From positions 124,001 through 188,000 of the forward strand of contig NZ_JACVAC010000005.1 in NCBI RefSeq assembly GCF_014851685.1: a stretch of 64,000 nucleotides of DNA. The letters run 5' to 3'. Every line of letters begins with the position of its first letter. Within the stretch, counting starts at the first letter, position 1. The DNA comes from Pseudomonas sp. PDM05. GTDB lineage: Bacteria > Pseudomonadota > Gammaproteobacteria > Pseudomonadales > Pseudomonadaceae. The notes under the pieces are model-generated. The model was given only the letters and a program-made list of their open reading frames with translations, had not been told where the DNA came from and ran no database searches. The position numbers and the translations under genes are program-made. Of the stretch, positions 19,348-29,148 are shown in pieces.

Positions 19348-21999
19348 ATGAGCGACTCCGGCCGCGCCGATGCCTTGTTAGCCGATCTGCCCCGCAACGG
19401 CCGTGGCCGGCTCAAAGTCTTTCTCGGCGCCGCGCCGGGGGTGGGCAAGACCTACGCCATGCTCCAGGCCGCCCATACGCAGCTGCGCCAGGGCGTAAAA
19501 CTCATCGCCGGGGTGGTCGAAACCCATGGCCGCGCCGAGACCGAAGCGCTGCTCAGCGGCCTACCGCAGCAACCGCTGTTGCGCAGCGAATACCGCGGCG
19601 TGATGCTCGAAGAGATGGACCTCGACGGCCTGCTCGCCGCCAAGCCCAAGCTGGTGCTGGTGGACGAACTGGCCCATAGCAACGCCCCTGGCAGCCGGCA
19701 TGAAAAGCGCTGGCAAGACATCCAGGAACTGCTCGCCGCCGGCATCAACGTGTTCACCACGGTCAACGTCCAACACCTGGAAAGCCTCAACGACCAAGTG
19801 CGCGGCATCACCGGCGTGCAAGTGCGCGAAACCCTGCCGGACTGGGTGCTGCAAGAGGCCGACGAACTGCTGTTGATCGACCTGCCTTCCCGTGAGCTGC
19901 TCGAGCGCCTGCGCGACGGCAAGGTGTACGTGCCGGAACAAGCCCGCGCCGCCATCGACGCGTTCTTCACCCAGACCAACCTGATGGCCCTGCGCGAACT
20001 GGCGATGCAGACCGCCGCCGCCCACGTCGACGATGACTTGGCCCAAGGTTATCGCCAGCTCGGCCAGGCCGCACCGGCTGTGCGCGGGCGCTTGCTGGTC
20101 GGCGTGGACGGCGATGCCCAGGCCGAACGCCTGGTGCGCCATGCCAGCCGCGTGGCCCAGCGTCGGCATTTGCCGTGGAGCCTGGTGCATATCGACAACG
20201 GCCGGGCGCGGGATGAGCAATCGCGTCTGCGCCTGCAAAACGCCCAGCAACTGGCCGAGCGCCTCGGCGGCGAAGTGGTGTTGCTGCGTGCGGGGGAAGT
20301 GGCCAAGACCCTGATCCAGCACGCCGCCGAACGCCGCGCCAGTTTGCTGCTGGTGGGACAGTCGCGGATGCGCTGGCACCGTCGCGTGTTCGGCGGCGGC
20401 CTGGCGGCGCGTCTGTTGCGCAATGCGCGGGGCTTGGAAATCAACGTCCTCGACAGTGACGACGTCCCCGCGCCGCCACGCCTGCCGGATGTACGTGGGT
20501 TGGTGTGGTTCGACTACGGCCTGGCGGTTGCCGCCACCGTGGTGGCGGCGGCGTTGGCCTGGGCGGTGGCCAGTGTGTTGCCGTTGCCGAATATCTCCCT
20601 GGTGTTCCTCGCTGCCGTGCTGCTGGTGGCGGTGCGCAGCAGTCTGGGGCCATCGCTGGTGTGTGCGGCGCTGTCGTTTCTGACGTATGACTTCCTGTTT
20701 ATCCCGCCGAATTTTTCCTTCGCGATCCAGCGTGAAGAAGATGTGCTGACGCTGCTGTTTTTCCTGCTGATGGCGGCGCTCACCGGCAACCTCGCCGCGC
20801 GTCAACGCCGGCAGTTGCAGGCGCTGCGCGACACCCAGGAAGAAACCAGCGAGTTGCTCGACCTGTCGCGCAAACTCACCGCCGCCACCGATCGCCAGGC
20901 GGTGATCAGTGCGGCGGCCCATCACCTGGAAGGCTGGAGCGACCTCGACTTATGCCTGGTCAACCGCGACGGCCAGGGCGGTTGGACCATCGAGACCGGC
21001 GGCCCGCTGACCCTCACCGAAGCCGAACGCGCCGCCGCCGACTGGGCCTGGCAACACGACCAGCCGGCCGGCATGGGCACCGGTACCTTGCCGTTCGGGC
21101 GTTGGTGGTGGTGGCCGCTGTCGGGTGAAGAGGGCCCGTTGGGCTTGCTCGGCGTGAGTCCCAAGCCGGGCCTGGAGTTGAGCGGTCAGCGTCGCCGTTT
21201 GCTCACGGCCTTGAGCCAGCCGCTGGCGCAAGCCCTGGCCCGTGCGCAACTGGCGCAGGAGTTGGAATCGGCACGTCTGCACGGTGAAACCGAGCAACTG
21301 CGCAGCGCCTTGCTCGCGTCGGTGTCCCACGATTTGCGCACGCCGCTGACCGCCATGCGCGGCAGCATCGACAGCCTGCTGGCCCTCGGTGAAGCCATTC
21401 CGCTGGAGGATCGCCGCGAGTTGCTGGAAGGTACCCGCGATGAGGCCGAACGTCTCGACCGCTATATCCAGAACCTGCTCGACATGACGCGCCTGGGCCA
21501 CGGTGCGCTGAAGCTGGCGCGTGACTGGGTGGCGCCGGGTGACATCGTTGGCAGCGCGCTTGGCCGGTTGCGCGCCGTGCTGGCGCCATTGCAGGTGCGC
21601 ACTGAGGTGCCATCGGGGTTGCCCTTGCTCTACGTGCACGCGGCGCTGATAGAGCAGGCGTTGGTCAATGTGTTGGAAAACGCCGCACGGTTTTCGCCAG
21701 CCCACGGGCGTCTGAACTTGAGTGCGGGGGTGTCGGATAACCAGCTGTTTTTTGCTGTTGCCGACGAAGGCCCGGGGATTCCCGAGGACGAGCGCGCGAA
21801 AATTTTCGACATGTTCTACACCGCCGCCCGGGGTGATCGCGGCGGGCAGGGCACCGGCCTCGGCCTGGCGATCTGCCAGGGCATGGTCGGCGCGCACGGT
21901 GGGCATATCAGCGTGGCCGAAGGTATCGACGGGCGCGGCACCTGCATCACCTTGTTCCTACCGTTGCCGACCCAGCCTGGCCTTGAGCGCGAGGCATGA
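19348..21999 (+). CDS. kdpD: KdpD, sensor histidine kinase for potassium limitation/osmotic stress
   Basis: An 883-residue kinase. The N-terminal KdpD domain has Walker A GAAPGVGKT (residues 27-35) and a Walker B-like VLVDELAHSN; a Usp-like domain follows (about 240-365), then four TM helices (about 390-490), a GAF-like region, phospho-acceptor H661 in SVSHDLRTPL, and a HATPase domain with NVLENAARFSP and GTGLGLAICQG. It phosphorylates KdpE. It follows kdpC after a REP pair; kdpE starts 37 bases later. Length is normal. Confidence 0.96.
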   Translation: MSDSGRADALLADLPRNGRGRLKVFLGAAPGVGKTYAMLQAAHTQLRQGVKLIAGVVETHGRAETEALLSGLPQQPLLRSEYRGVMLEEMDLDGLLAAKPKLVLVDELAHSNAPGSRHEKRWQDIQELLAAGINVFTTVNVQHLESLNDQVRGITGVQVRETLPDWVLQEADELLLIDLPSRELLERLRDGKVYVPEQARAAIDAFFTQTNLMALRELAMQTAAAHVDDDLAQGYRQLGQAAPAVRGRLLVGVDGDAQAERLVRHASRVAQRRHLPWSLVHIDNGRARDEQSRLRLQNAQQLAERLGGEVVLLRAGEVAKTLIQHAAERRASLLLVGQSRMRWHRRVFGGGLAARLLRNARGLEINVLDSDDVPAPPRLPDVRGLVWFDYGLAVAATVVAAALAWAVASVLPLPNISLVFLAAVLLVAVRSSLGPSLVCAALSFLTYDFLFIPPNFSFAIQREEDVLTLLFFLLMAALTGNLAARQRRQLQALRDTQEETSELLDLSRKLTAATDRQAVISAAAHHLEGWSDLDLCLVNRDGQGGWTIETGGPLTLTEAERAAADWAWQHDQPAGMGTGTLPFGRWWWWPLSGEEGPLGLLGVSPKPGLELSGQRRRLLTALSQPLAQALARAQLAQELESARLHGETEQLRSALLASVSHDLRTPLTAMRGSIDSLLALGEAIPLEDRRELLEGTRDEAERLDRYIQNLLDMTRLGHGALKLARDWVAPGDIVGSALGRLRAVLAPLQVRTEVPSGLPLLYVHAALIEQALVNVLENAARFSPAHGRLNLSAGVSDNQLFFAVADEGPGIPEDERAKIFDMFYTAARGDRGGQGTGLGLAICQGMVGAHGGHISVAEGIDGRGTCITLFLPLPTQPGLEREA

Positions 22000-22036
22000 G
22001 CTACCCTGTTTTCTCCGCCGATTCTGATTGGACACC

Positions 22037-22726
22037 ATGAGCCAGACCGCGACGATTTTGGTCATTGATGACGAACCGCAGATCCGCAAATTCCTGCGCA
22101 TCAGCCTGGCCTCCCAGGGCTACAAGGTGATTGAGGCCGGCACCGGCAATGAAGGCCTGGCCCAGGCCGCGCTGAACAAGCCGGACTTGCTGGTGCTCGA
22201 CCTCGGCCTGCCGGACATGGACGGCCAGCAGGTGCTGCGTGAGTTTCGCGAATGGTCGATGGTGCCGGTGCTGGTGCTCTCGGTGCGGGCCAGCGAAGGG
22301 CAGAAAGTCGAGGCCCTCGACGGTGGCGCGAATGACTACGTGACCAAGCCATTTGGCATCCAGGAGTTTCTTGCCCGCGTGCGTGCGCTGTTGCGCCAGG
22401 TGCCGACGGGCGAGGCTCAGGAAGCGGCGTTGAGTTTTGGCCCGTTGACCGTCGACCTGGCCTATCGCCGTGTACTGCTGGACGGTGCCGAGGTGGCCTT
22501 GACCCGCAAGGAATACGCGGTACTGGCACAACTGGCGCGCCATCCGGGGCGGGTGATTACCCAGCAGCAGTTGCTCAAGGACATCTGGGGGCCGACCCAT
22601 ACCGAAGACAGTCACTACCTGCGGATTGTGGTCGGGCATCTGCGCCAGAAGTTGGCGGATGACCCGACGCAGCCGCGGTTTATCGTGACGGAGGCGGGGG
22701 TGGGGTATCGGTTGTTGGGCGCCTAG
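22037..22726 (+). CDS. kdpE: KdpE, OmpR-type response regulator
   Basis: A 229-residue regulator. The receiver domain has the acidic pair D11-D12, phosphorylation site D55 in LVLDLGLPD, and K in VTKPFG; the C-terminal OmpR/PhoB winged helix has SHYLRIVVGHLRQKL. It activates kdpFABC. Start ATG 22037 (MSQTATILVIDDE) is chosen over TTG 22028. The likely targets are the TTTACGCC repeats at 14570-14621. A REP pair follows the gene. Confidence 0.95.
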   Translation: MSQTATILVIDDEPQIRKFLRISLASQGYKVIEAGTGNEGLAQAALNKPDLLVLDLGLPDMDGQQVLREFREWSMVPVLVLSVRASEGQKVEALDGGANDYVTKPFGIQEFLARVRALLRQVPTGEAQEAALSFGPLTVDLAYRRVLLDGAEVALTRKEYAVLAQLARHPGRVITQQQLLKDIWGPTHTEDSHYLRIVVGHLRQKLADDPTQPRFIVTEAGVGYRLLGA

Positions 22727-22750
22727 ATGTTTGGTGGCTGGGCCGGCCTC

Positions 22751-22822
22751 ATCGCGGGCAAGCCCGCTCCCACATTTTGAAAGCGTTCACCATTGGAGTG
22801 TGGGAGCTGGCTTGCCTGCGAT
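22751..22822. repeat. REP-type inverted pair between kdpE and the patatin gene
   Basis: Arms 22751-22774 and 22799-22822 are inverted with two mismatches in 24 bases; core GCGGGCAAGCCCGCTCCCAC. It lies between two convergent genes and may serve as a transcription boundary. Confidence 0.85.
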
Positions 22823-22847
22823 GGCGCCTTCAGCAACACCAGAAATC

Positions 22848-23885
22848 TCAGCCCTGCTCGCTCTCATACCGATCCAACGTATCCCGCGCAATCTCCCGCC
22901 CCAAGGCGATCAACTCCGGCGCCTTGTAAAACTCGAAAAACCGGCATACCCGCTTCGGCACGTTGATCAACACATCCGGCGGATACCCGGCGATCTTGTA
23001 CTGCGCCAATGAGGTCTGCATCACCTCGAAACTCTGGTTGATCAAGTCCAGCAACGACGCCGGGCCGACGTTGTCGATGATGAACGAACCGGTCGCCGAC
23101 TTCGGTGCCCCGGCGGTTTCCGGGGCGGCGGCGGGTTGTTGGGCTTCGGGTTCCGCCGAGTCCAGCCAGGGGTTGATGTCTGCGGCTTCGGCCTGCAATG
23201 CCTCTTGCTCCAGCTTCATCAACTGTTCGGCCTGTTTGCGGCGGAAGGGCAGGTTCGAACCGAGGGATTTCGCCAGGCTGTTGAAACGGCTCTTGAACGC
23301 GGGTGGGCGCTGGATCATCGGCAATTGGTAGTGCTTCTGGTTGGTGGCGTTGAGGTTGACCGCGATGATCAAGTCGCAATGGCTCGACACCACCGGCACG
23401 ATCGGCAGCGGGTTGAGCAGGCCGCCGTCCACCAGCATGCGGTTGCCCTGCATCACGGGTGTAAACAGGCTGGGGATCGCCGCCGAGGCGCGCATGGCCT
23501 GGTGCAGGCAACCTTCCTGGAACCAGATTTCCTGTTGGTTGGTGAGGTCGGTGGCGACGGCGGTGTAGGGGATGCGCAACTCTTCGATGTTCAACTCGCC
23601 GACGATCTTGCGGATCTGGCCGAAGACCTTCTCGCCTCGGATCGCCCCCAGGCGAAAACTCACGTCCACCAGGCGCAACACGTCGAGGTAATCGAGGCTT
23701 TCGATCCAACTGCGGTAGTCATCGAGTTTGCCGGCGGCGTAGATGCCGCCCACTACGGCGCCCATGGAGCAACCAGCGACACAGGCAATGTCGTAGCCGC
23801 GCCGTTCGATCTCCTCGATCACTCCGATATGGGCGTAGCCCCGGGCCCCGCCGGAGCCCAGCACCAAGGCAACACGTTTCTTCAT
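22848..23885 (-). CDS. Patatin-like phospholipase, RssA-type
   Basis: A 345-residue protein. The oxyanion-hole motif GSGGARGYAHIG is near residue 10, the nucleophile elbow is GCSMG and the aspartate lies in DGGLLNPLP, the Ser-Asp dyad of bacterial patatins. A charged, alanine/proline-rich C-terminal half goes beyond the core domain. Start ATG 23885 (MKKRVALVLGSGGARG) is chosen because the open frame further upstream is not protein-like. It would hydrolyse phospholipid or lysophospholipid acyl esters; the physiological substrate is not known. It is divergent from a small lipoprotein gene. Confidence 0.87.
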   Translation of the reverse strand: MKKRVALVLGSGGARGYAHIGVIEEIERRGYDIACVAGCSMGAVVGGIYAAGKLDDYRSWIESLDYLDVLRLVDVSFRLGAIRGEKVFGQIRKIVGELNIEELRIPYTAVATDLTNQQEIWFQEGCLHQAMRASAAIPSLFTPVMQGNRMLVDGGLLNPLPIVPVVSSHCDLIIAVNLNATNQKHYQLPMIQRPPAFKSRFNSLAKSLGSNLPFRRKQAEQLMKLEQEALQAEAADINPWLDSAEPEAQQPAAAPETAGAPKSATGSFIIDNVGPASLLDLINQSFEVMQTSLAQYKIAGYPPDVLINVPKRVCRFFEFYKAPELIALGREIARDTLDRYESEQG

Positions 23886-24082
23886 GGTCCATGTCCTACA
23901 GAAGGCAGGTGCCCACAATGCACCTATTGAGGGGGCGGCTTCAATCTTCGCTGCGGGAGTGATAAGGCTCGGGTATGCTCTGGCAATAGGTAGGATCGAT
24001 TTCAGGCTAGGGACAAGGCACTTTTCCAAGTAGGCAACGTCTACAACGTACGACTGTTTTTCTTTATTTTGAGGTGTCATCG

Positions 24083-24361
24083 ATGAAAGCCTGGATGTGT
24101 GTGCCTGTGATCGTGTTGGCCCTGGCCGGTTGTGCCGGGAAAACCGCGTACCGCGACAGCTGCGGCACGCAATTGGATGCCGCCTGGCATGAGCTGGACC
24201 TGGCCAAGGCCGAAGGTTTCGCCGGTACGGTCAGCTACTCCAAGGCTCTGTCGCTGTTGACCGGCGCCAAGACCCAGCAACAGTTCGAAGCGTTTGAAGG
24301 CTGCGCCAACAAGGCCGAAAAAGCGCGTTTCTATATTCGTGAGTCGCGCGCCGGGCGTTGA
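24083..24361 (+). CDS. Small outer-membrane lipoprotein of unknown function
   Basis: A 92-residue protein with a signal peptide and lipobox LAGC (residues 15-18), then a short helical domain containing three further cysteines (DSCGTQ, EGCANK and related). GAGG eight bases upstream supports ATG 24083. It lies 42 bases before the CHAD gene on the same strand. No function is recognised; the mature domain looks helical (KAEGFAGTVSYSKAL) with charged residues, like small envelope helper lipoproteins in Pseudomonas. Confidence 0.75.
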   Translation: MKAWMCVPVIVLALAGCAGKTAYRDSCGTQLDAAWHELDLAKAEGFAGTVSYSKALSLLTGAKTQQQFEAFEGCANKAEKARFYIRESRAGR

Positions 24362-24403
24362 TCCGGGTGCTAATAGGATTTTTCATCGGGGAGTGAGGGC
24401 AGG

Positions 24404-25165
24404 ATGTCAGCGTTGGTCGATCAGTTAGTCGCTCAGGTCATTGGCCTGGAAGTTGGGTTGCTGAGCTGCCAGGCTCGTCTTGCCGCCGTCACCGACGATG
24501 AAGCCCTGCATGATCTGCGCACCACCGTGCGCCGCCTGCGCAGCCTGTTGCGCCCCTTGCGCGGGCTGCCGGGGGTGGAACAGCTGGAAGCGGCCGCCAG
24601 CGCGGTCGGCCAGTTGACCACGCCGTTGCGTGACCGCGAGGTGCTGGCGGCGTATTTGCACCAGCACGGCCATCACCTGGCCGCCGATCGACGCCTGCGC
24701 TTGCAACCCGAGGCGTATCGGCAGGTGGCACAAGGCCCGGAGCTGGCGCACTTGCTGCTGATCCTCGATGCCTTTCCGCGCTTCATCCGCGCCTGCGAAC
24801 ATCAAAAATTGCTCAAGGGCCTGCGCACGCGTATCGAGAAGCGCCTGGCCAAGCAATGGCAGGCACTTGGCGCCGCGTTGAAAGACCCCGAGCACGATCG
24901 CCATCGCCTGCGCTTGTTGATCAAGCGTGTGCGCTACGCCGCCGAAGCGTATCCCGAATTGGACAAACTCCCCGCCAAAGCCCTGCCTCGCCTCAAGGGA
25001 GCCCAAGCCGCCCTGGGCGATTGGCACGACTGCTGGCAGTGGCTGGCCCAGGCCCAGCAGCAGGCCGATTTGCAGCCTTGCGTGGCGGTGTGGCAACGCA
25101 CCATGGCCAAGGCGCAAGGGCAGGCGGATCGCGTGCTGGATAAGCTCAGCGCGGATTGTTTCTGA
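24404..25165 (+). CDS. CHAD domain-containing protein
   Basis: A 253-residue, all-helical protein with the conserved histidines and basic residues of CHAD (HDLRTTVRRLRSLLRPLR near the N-terminus; RHRLRLLIKRVRYAAE and DWHDCWQW later). CHAD domains bind polyphosphate and often accompany CYTH triphosphatases; none is encoded next door. It is 42 bases downstream of the lipoprotein gene, probably co-transcribed. Size is normal for a stand-alone CHAD protein. Confidence 0.88.
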   Translation: MSALVDQLVAQVIGLEVGLLSCQARLAAVTDDEALHDLRTTVRRLRSLLRPLRGLPGVEQLEAAASAVGQLTTPLRDREVLAAYLHQHGHHLAADRRLRLQPEAYRQVAQGPELAHLLLILDAFPRFIRACEHQKLLKGLRTRIEKRLAKQWQALGAALKDPEHDRHRLRLLIKRVRYAAEAYPELDKLPAKALPRLKGAQAALGDWHDCWQWLAQAQQQADLQPCVAVWQRTMAKAQGQADRVLDKLSADCF

Positions 25166-25255
25166 ACCGGTCCGGCTTTTGGCCGGAATAGGCGCTGTGC
25201 CTGGCGGGCCCGCTGGTTAAGATCGCCCATCTGTTTCTTTTGATGTGAGGTCGCC

Positions 25256-26053
25256 ATGCGTTTCAGTGATTTGCTCGACGCCGCCCGTAGCCACCCGCAG
25301 GACGTCACCATCCCCGCCGAATGGGCGCAAGGCCGTGCCACGTTTGGTGGCCTGGTCGCCGCCTTGCAGTACGAAGCGTTGCGCGCCCAGGTGCCGGCGG
25401 ATCGGCCTTTGCGCTCGCTGGCGGTCACCTTCGTCGGGCCGGTAGCGCCGGATGTGCCGGCCAGCTATCAAGTCGAAGTGTTGCGCGAAGGCAAGGCCGT
25501 CAGCCAGTTGCTCGGCCGCGTGGTGCAGAACGGTGAAGTGGCGACCCTGGTACAGGCCAGTTTCGGTGGCTCCCGCGCGTCGGAAATTACGGTGGAGAGC
25601 GAAGCGCCGCCGGTGTTCAAACACTGGGATGAGTGCCAGGAACTGCCTTACATCAAGGGCGTCACGCCGGAGTTCATGCGCCATTTGGCGATGCGTTGGA
25701 GCGTCGGCGGTCTGCCGTTTACCGGTAACAAATCCCGCGACATGGGCGGCTGGGTCCGACTGCGTGGGGATGTAAAAGAGGAACCGCTGACCGAAGCGCA
25801 CATCCTCGCCCTGGTCGATGCCTGGCCCCCGGCGTTGCTGCCGCACCTGAAAAAGCCGGCGCCGGGCAGCACACTGACCTGGACCATCGAGTTCATCCAG
25901 CCGTTGCAGGATTTGACCACCCTCGACTGGTGCCAGTACTACGTCAGCATCGAACACGCCCGAGACGGCTATGGCCATGCCGCCGCCGCGCTGTGGAGCC
26001 CGAGCGGTGCGCTGATCGCCATCAGCCGCCAGACCGTGGTGGTGTTCGCCTGA
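25256..26053 (+). CDS. Acyl-CoA thioesterase-like protein, double hotdog fold
   Basis: A 265-residue protein with TesB-like architecture: an N-terminal hotdog with GRATFGGLVAALQYEAL and a second hotdog ending SPSGALIAISRQTVVVF. Members cleave acyl-CoA thioesters or hold acyl groups. GAGG precedes the ATG. It stands alone between the CHAD gene and a convergent Mpo1-like gene, stop to stop only three bases apart. The substrate is not predictable. Confidence 0.86.
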   Translation: MRFSDLLDAARSHPQDVTIPAEWAQGRATFGGLVAALQYEALRAQVPADRPLRSLAVTFVGPVAPDVPASYQVEVLREGKAVSQLLGRVVQNGEVATLVQASFGGSRASEITVESEAPPVFKHWDECQELPYIKGVTPEFMRHLAMRWSVGGLPFTGNKSRDMGGWVRLRGDVKEEPLTEAHILALVDAWPPALLPHLKKPAPGSTLTWTIEFIQPLQDLTTLDWCQYYVSIEHARDGYGHAAAALWSPSGALIAISRQTVVVFA

Positions 26054-26056
26054 TCC

Positions 26057-26419
26057 TCAGTGCCGATGGCGCTGCCGCCAGGCGCGCCACCAGCCACCGC
26101 TGAAGACAAAGCGCGGGAAGGTCACGAATTGCTCGACCACCAACCGCTGCACGGCGTCTTTGCGATCACTGAAGGGTTCACTGGCCTGCGCTTCCAGGCT
26201 ATGCCCGTGACGCTGCAAGGCCAGGCCGGCGAGGATGCCGACCACGCCGATGGCAAAACTCGCCAGGCTCAGGCTGAACACGCCGGACACAATCAGCAGA
26301 AACCCGATAATGAATAGCGGCACGGCAATCAGGTGTAACGCCAGGTTGGTCGGGTGCTGATGGTTCTGTGGGTAATTGCGCCATTGCCAGGCGGGGAGAT
26401 TGGGATGACGTTTGCCCAT
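26057..26419 (-). CDS. Mpo1/DUF962-like small membrane protein
   Basis: A 120-residue protein. The conserved opening NYPQNHQHPTNLALHLIAVPL has the histidine/asparagine pattern of the Mpo1-like family, followed by two hydrophobic helices (about residues 30-75) and a second histidine-containing region. Eukaryotic Mpo1 is a 2-hydroxy-fatty-acid dioxygenase; the bacterial role is unproven. Start ATG 26419 is chosen because upstream residues are not conserved-looking. Convergent with the thioesterase. Confidence 0.6.
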   Translation of the reverse strand: MGKRHPNLPAWQWRNYPQNHQHPTNLALHLIAVPLFIIGFLLIVSGVFSLSLASFAIGVVGILAGLALQRHGHSLEAQASEPFSDRKDAVQRLVVEQFVTFPRFVFSGGWWRAWRQRHRH

Positions 26420-26527
26420 GCTGAAAAATCCTCTGTCCGTTGAAACAACTTGAACAGAGTTTAGGCAGGGACGGGCGCAGCAGCGAATCAAGGCTGGCTA
26501 TAGGGGCTATAGCCAACCTTGGATGGC

Positions 26528-28009
26528 TTACAGCTTCAATTGCCCGATGGCTTTGCTCAATTCACCGGCCAGAGTCGCCAGTTGGTTGCTGGTGGTTGCA
26601 GAATCCACGGTTTGTTTCACGGTGTTTTCGGTGACGTCACGAATGCTCACCACCGCGCGGTTCATTTCTTCGGCGACATGGCTTTGCTGCTCTGCGGCGA
26701 CGGCGATCTGGGTGTTGCTTTCGCGCATCTGCGCCACGGCGCTGGTGATTTCGGCCAGTGCCGCGCCCGCTTCAAGGGCTTGTTGCACACAGTCGTCGGC
26801 CTTGAAGGAGCTTTCCTGCATGAAGTCCACCGCATCGCGGGTGCCGGCTTGCAGCGCGGAGACCATGCGGGTGATTTCGTCGGTGGAGCTTTGTACACGT
26901 TTGGCCAGGTTGCGCACTTCGTCGGCGACCACTGCAAAACCACGGCCCATTTCCCCGGCGCGGGCGGCTTCGATGGCGGCGTTGAGGGCGAGCAGGTTGG
27001 TCTGTTCGGCGATGCTGTGGATCACGCTGACGACGCCGTTGATTTTCTGGCTGTCCTCGGCGAGTTTCTGGATCATTTCGGCGGTCTGTTGCACGCCGGT
27101 GGACAGCCCGGCAATCGAGCGTTGCACGCGGCTCACCACTTCATGGCCGCTGCCGGCGAGGGTGTCGGCGGTCTGGGACAAATCCCGCGTGGCGCCGGCG
27201 TGCTGGGCGATGTGGTAGACGGTGGCGGTCATCTCGTTGATGGCGGTGGCGGCCTGGTCGGTTTCGCTTTGCTGGCCGAGCATACCGTGCTGCACGTCGT
27301 TCATGCTGCTGGCCAGGCGCGCGGCGCCGTCGTCCAGTTGCTGGGCAGTACGCGCCACGGTGTTGACCACCCGTTGGTAACCGGCCTGCATGGCGTTGAA
27401 GGCGCTGGCCATCTGGCCGACTTCATCCTTGCACGCCAACGGCACGCGGGCCGACAGGTCGCCGGTTTTCTCCACGTGCAGCATCACGTCCTTGAGGGTG
27501 TTGAGCTGGCTGAGCAAGAAACGGATCAGCAGCTGCGAAGCGCAGAGCATCGCCAGCATCAGGATCGCGACGGCCACGGCGTAGTTGGTGAAACGGTCTT
27601 CGAAGACCTGGCTCAGGCTGGGCGCGTAGGCCAGCACGGCGACGTATTGACCGTCGGCGCGCGCGACCACATCGGCGCCCAACAGCGGGTTAACGCCGAG
27701 CCAGGGCATGTGATTGAGTTCGATCCAGCCGGTGGCGCTGGCCAGGGCTGACAGATCCTGCTCCGCCAGTTGTGGGACTTGGCCTCGGGCAAATGTCAGC
27801 AGGTGCTCGCCCTTGGGCAGCGGTTTGTCAGCCGGCCACGCGCTGAGCAAGCGCGCCTGCGCCTGCGCGGAGGCCTGGGACGCGTCGCTGCGTGCCTGTT
27901 GTTCGAGCTGCACGGCGTACAGCACCAGCAATAAGGTGGTGATGAAGGCGACCGCGTTGACGGCCCAGAATTTGTACTTCAGCGAGATGTTGCTAAGCCA
28001 GGCACCCAT
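26528..28009 (-). CDS. Methyl-accepting chemotaxis protein
   Basis: A 493-residue chemoreceptor: TM1 (about residues 17-37), a periplasmic domain of about 125 residues, TM2 (about residues 165-187), HAMP, and a signalling hairpin with the invariant tip [19 protein letters not shown]. It ends GQLKL and has no obvious CheR-binding NWETF pentapeptide. Start ATG 28009 ([15 protein letters not shown]) is preferred, as the extra upstream codons lack a ribosome site. The sensed ligand is unknown. Monocistronic by spacing. Confidence 0.92.
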   Translation of the reverse strand: MGAWLSNISLKYKFWAVNAVAFITTLLLVLYAVQLEQQARSDASQASAQAQARLLSAWPADKPLPKGEHLLTFARGQVPQLAEQDLSALASATGWIELNHMPWLGVNPLLGADVVARADGQYVAVLAYAPSLSQVFEDRFTNYAVAVAILMLAMLCASQLLIRFLLSQLNTLKDVMLHVEKTGDLSARVPLACKDEVGQMASAFNAMQAGYQRVVNTVARTAQQLDDGAARLASSMNDVQHGMLGQQSETDQAATAINEMTATVYHIAQHAGATRDLSQTADTLAGSGHEVVSRVQRSIAGLSTGVQQTAEMIQKLAEDSQKINGVVSVIHSIAEQTNLLALNAAIEAARAGEMGRGFAVVADEVRNLAKRVQSSTDEITRMVSALQAGTRDAVDFMQESSFKADDCVQQALEAGAALAEITSAVAQMRESNTQIAVAAEQQSHVAEEMNRAVVSIRDVTENTVKQTVDSATTSNQLATLAGELSKAIGQLKL

Positions 28010-28105
28010 GGAAGGTTTTCTCTGATAGCGGAAACAGCATTGGCAAGGTGCCATTATTGTGCCGCTATTCAACAATACCCTTTTGACATGGGTCAATGGG
28101 CCGCA

Positions 28106-28912
28106 TCACTCCACCGCAGGCAACCGAAAAAACGCGCGGGCACGGGCGGTGCTGTGCTGGGCCAGGTCTTCCGGCGTCTCGTGGCGGTGCAGGGCGACTT
28201 CGCGCAGTACTTCGGGCAGGTAGGCCGGTTCGTTGCGGCCGTTTTTCGGCTTGGGGCGCAGGGTGCGCGGCAGCAGGTACGGCGCATCGCTTTCCAGCAT
28301 CAGGCGGCCTCGGGGAATTTCCCTGACCAGCGGGTGCAGATGCGTCCCACGGCGCTCGTCGCAAATCCACCCGGTGATGCCGATGTGCAGGTCGAGGTCC
28401 AGGTAGCTGAACAACGCCTGCTGCTCGCCGGTGAAGCAATGCACCACGGCGGCAGTGAGGTGGTCGCGGTAGTCCTTGAGGATCTCCAGCAGGCGCTGAT
28501 TGGCGTCACGCTCATGGAGGAACACCGGCAGCTTCAGCTCGACGGCCAGGGCCAGGTGTTCTTCGAGGACTTTTTCCTGCTGCGGGCGCGGTGAGAAATC
28601 GCGGTTGAAATCCAGCCCGCATTCGCCCACCGCGCGCACCCGGCTCTCGCCGAGCAAACTGCGCAAACGTTGGGCGCTGTCGCCGTTCCAGTCGCTGGCG
28701 CTGTGGGGGTGGATGCCGGCGGTACAGAACAGGCGTTGACCGCTGTCATCAAGCTTTGCGCAGAGTTCCAGGGCCTGTTCGCTGCCCTCGACACTGGTGC
28801 CGGTGAGGACCAATTGTTGCACGCCAGCGGCGTACGCACGCTCGAGTACGGCCTGGTGCTTCTCGTCGAAACTGGGGTTAGTCAGGTTGACGCCGATATC
28901 AATGAGTTGCAT
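28106..28912 (-). CDS. tatD: TatD-type metal-dependent DNase
   Basis: A 268-residue TIM-barrel hydrolase. The N-terminal DIGVNLT replaces the usual DTHCH of YcfH/YjjV paralogues, matching TatD itself; AVGECGLDF, a later HCFTG and [10 protein letters not shown] supply the metal ligands. TatD is a 3'-5' exonuclease implicated in DNA repair and degradation. It is not in a tat operon here. The start ([10 protein letters not shown]) is well supported. Confidence 0.92.
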   Translation of the reverse strand: MQLIDIGVNLTNPSFDEKHQAVLERAYAAGVQQLVLTGTSVEGSEQALELCAKLDDSGQRLFCTAGIHPHSASDWNGDSAQRLRSLLGESRVRAVGECGLDFNRDFSPRPQQEKVLEEHLALAVELKLPVFLHERDANQRLLEILKDYRDHLTAAVVHCFTGEQQALFSYLDLDLHIGITGWICDERRGTHLHPLVREIPRGRLMLESDAPYLLPRTLRPKPKNGRNEPAYLPEVLREVALHRHETPEDLAQHSTARARAFFRLPAVE

Positions 28913-29148
28913 GGTGCTATCTCCGCCTGCGGCCGGAAAGCATATCAGAGCTGTAGATTTATAAGAAAATCGAAGAACTACAACGAGTTATCGCTGTCTT
29001 TGAACGTCGCAAGTGACATCGCGGTTGGCCTCACGCTTCGCCCTGTGTCACCGTTGCGCGCTTTTTCAGCGCTTCAAGTGCTCTGTTTCTGACTCCCACC
29101 GTCTCGTTTTTCGCGAGGACGTTGGCCAGTATTCTTACCGGAGAGCGG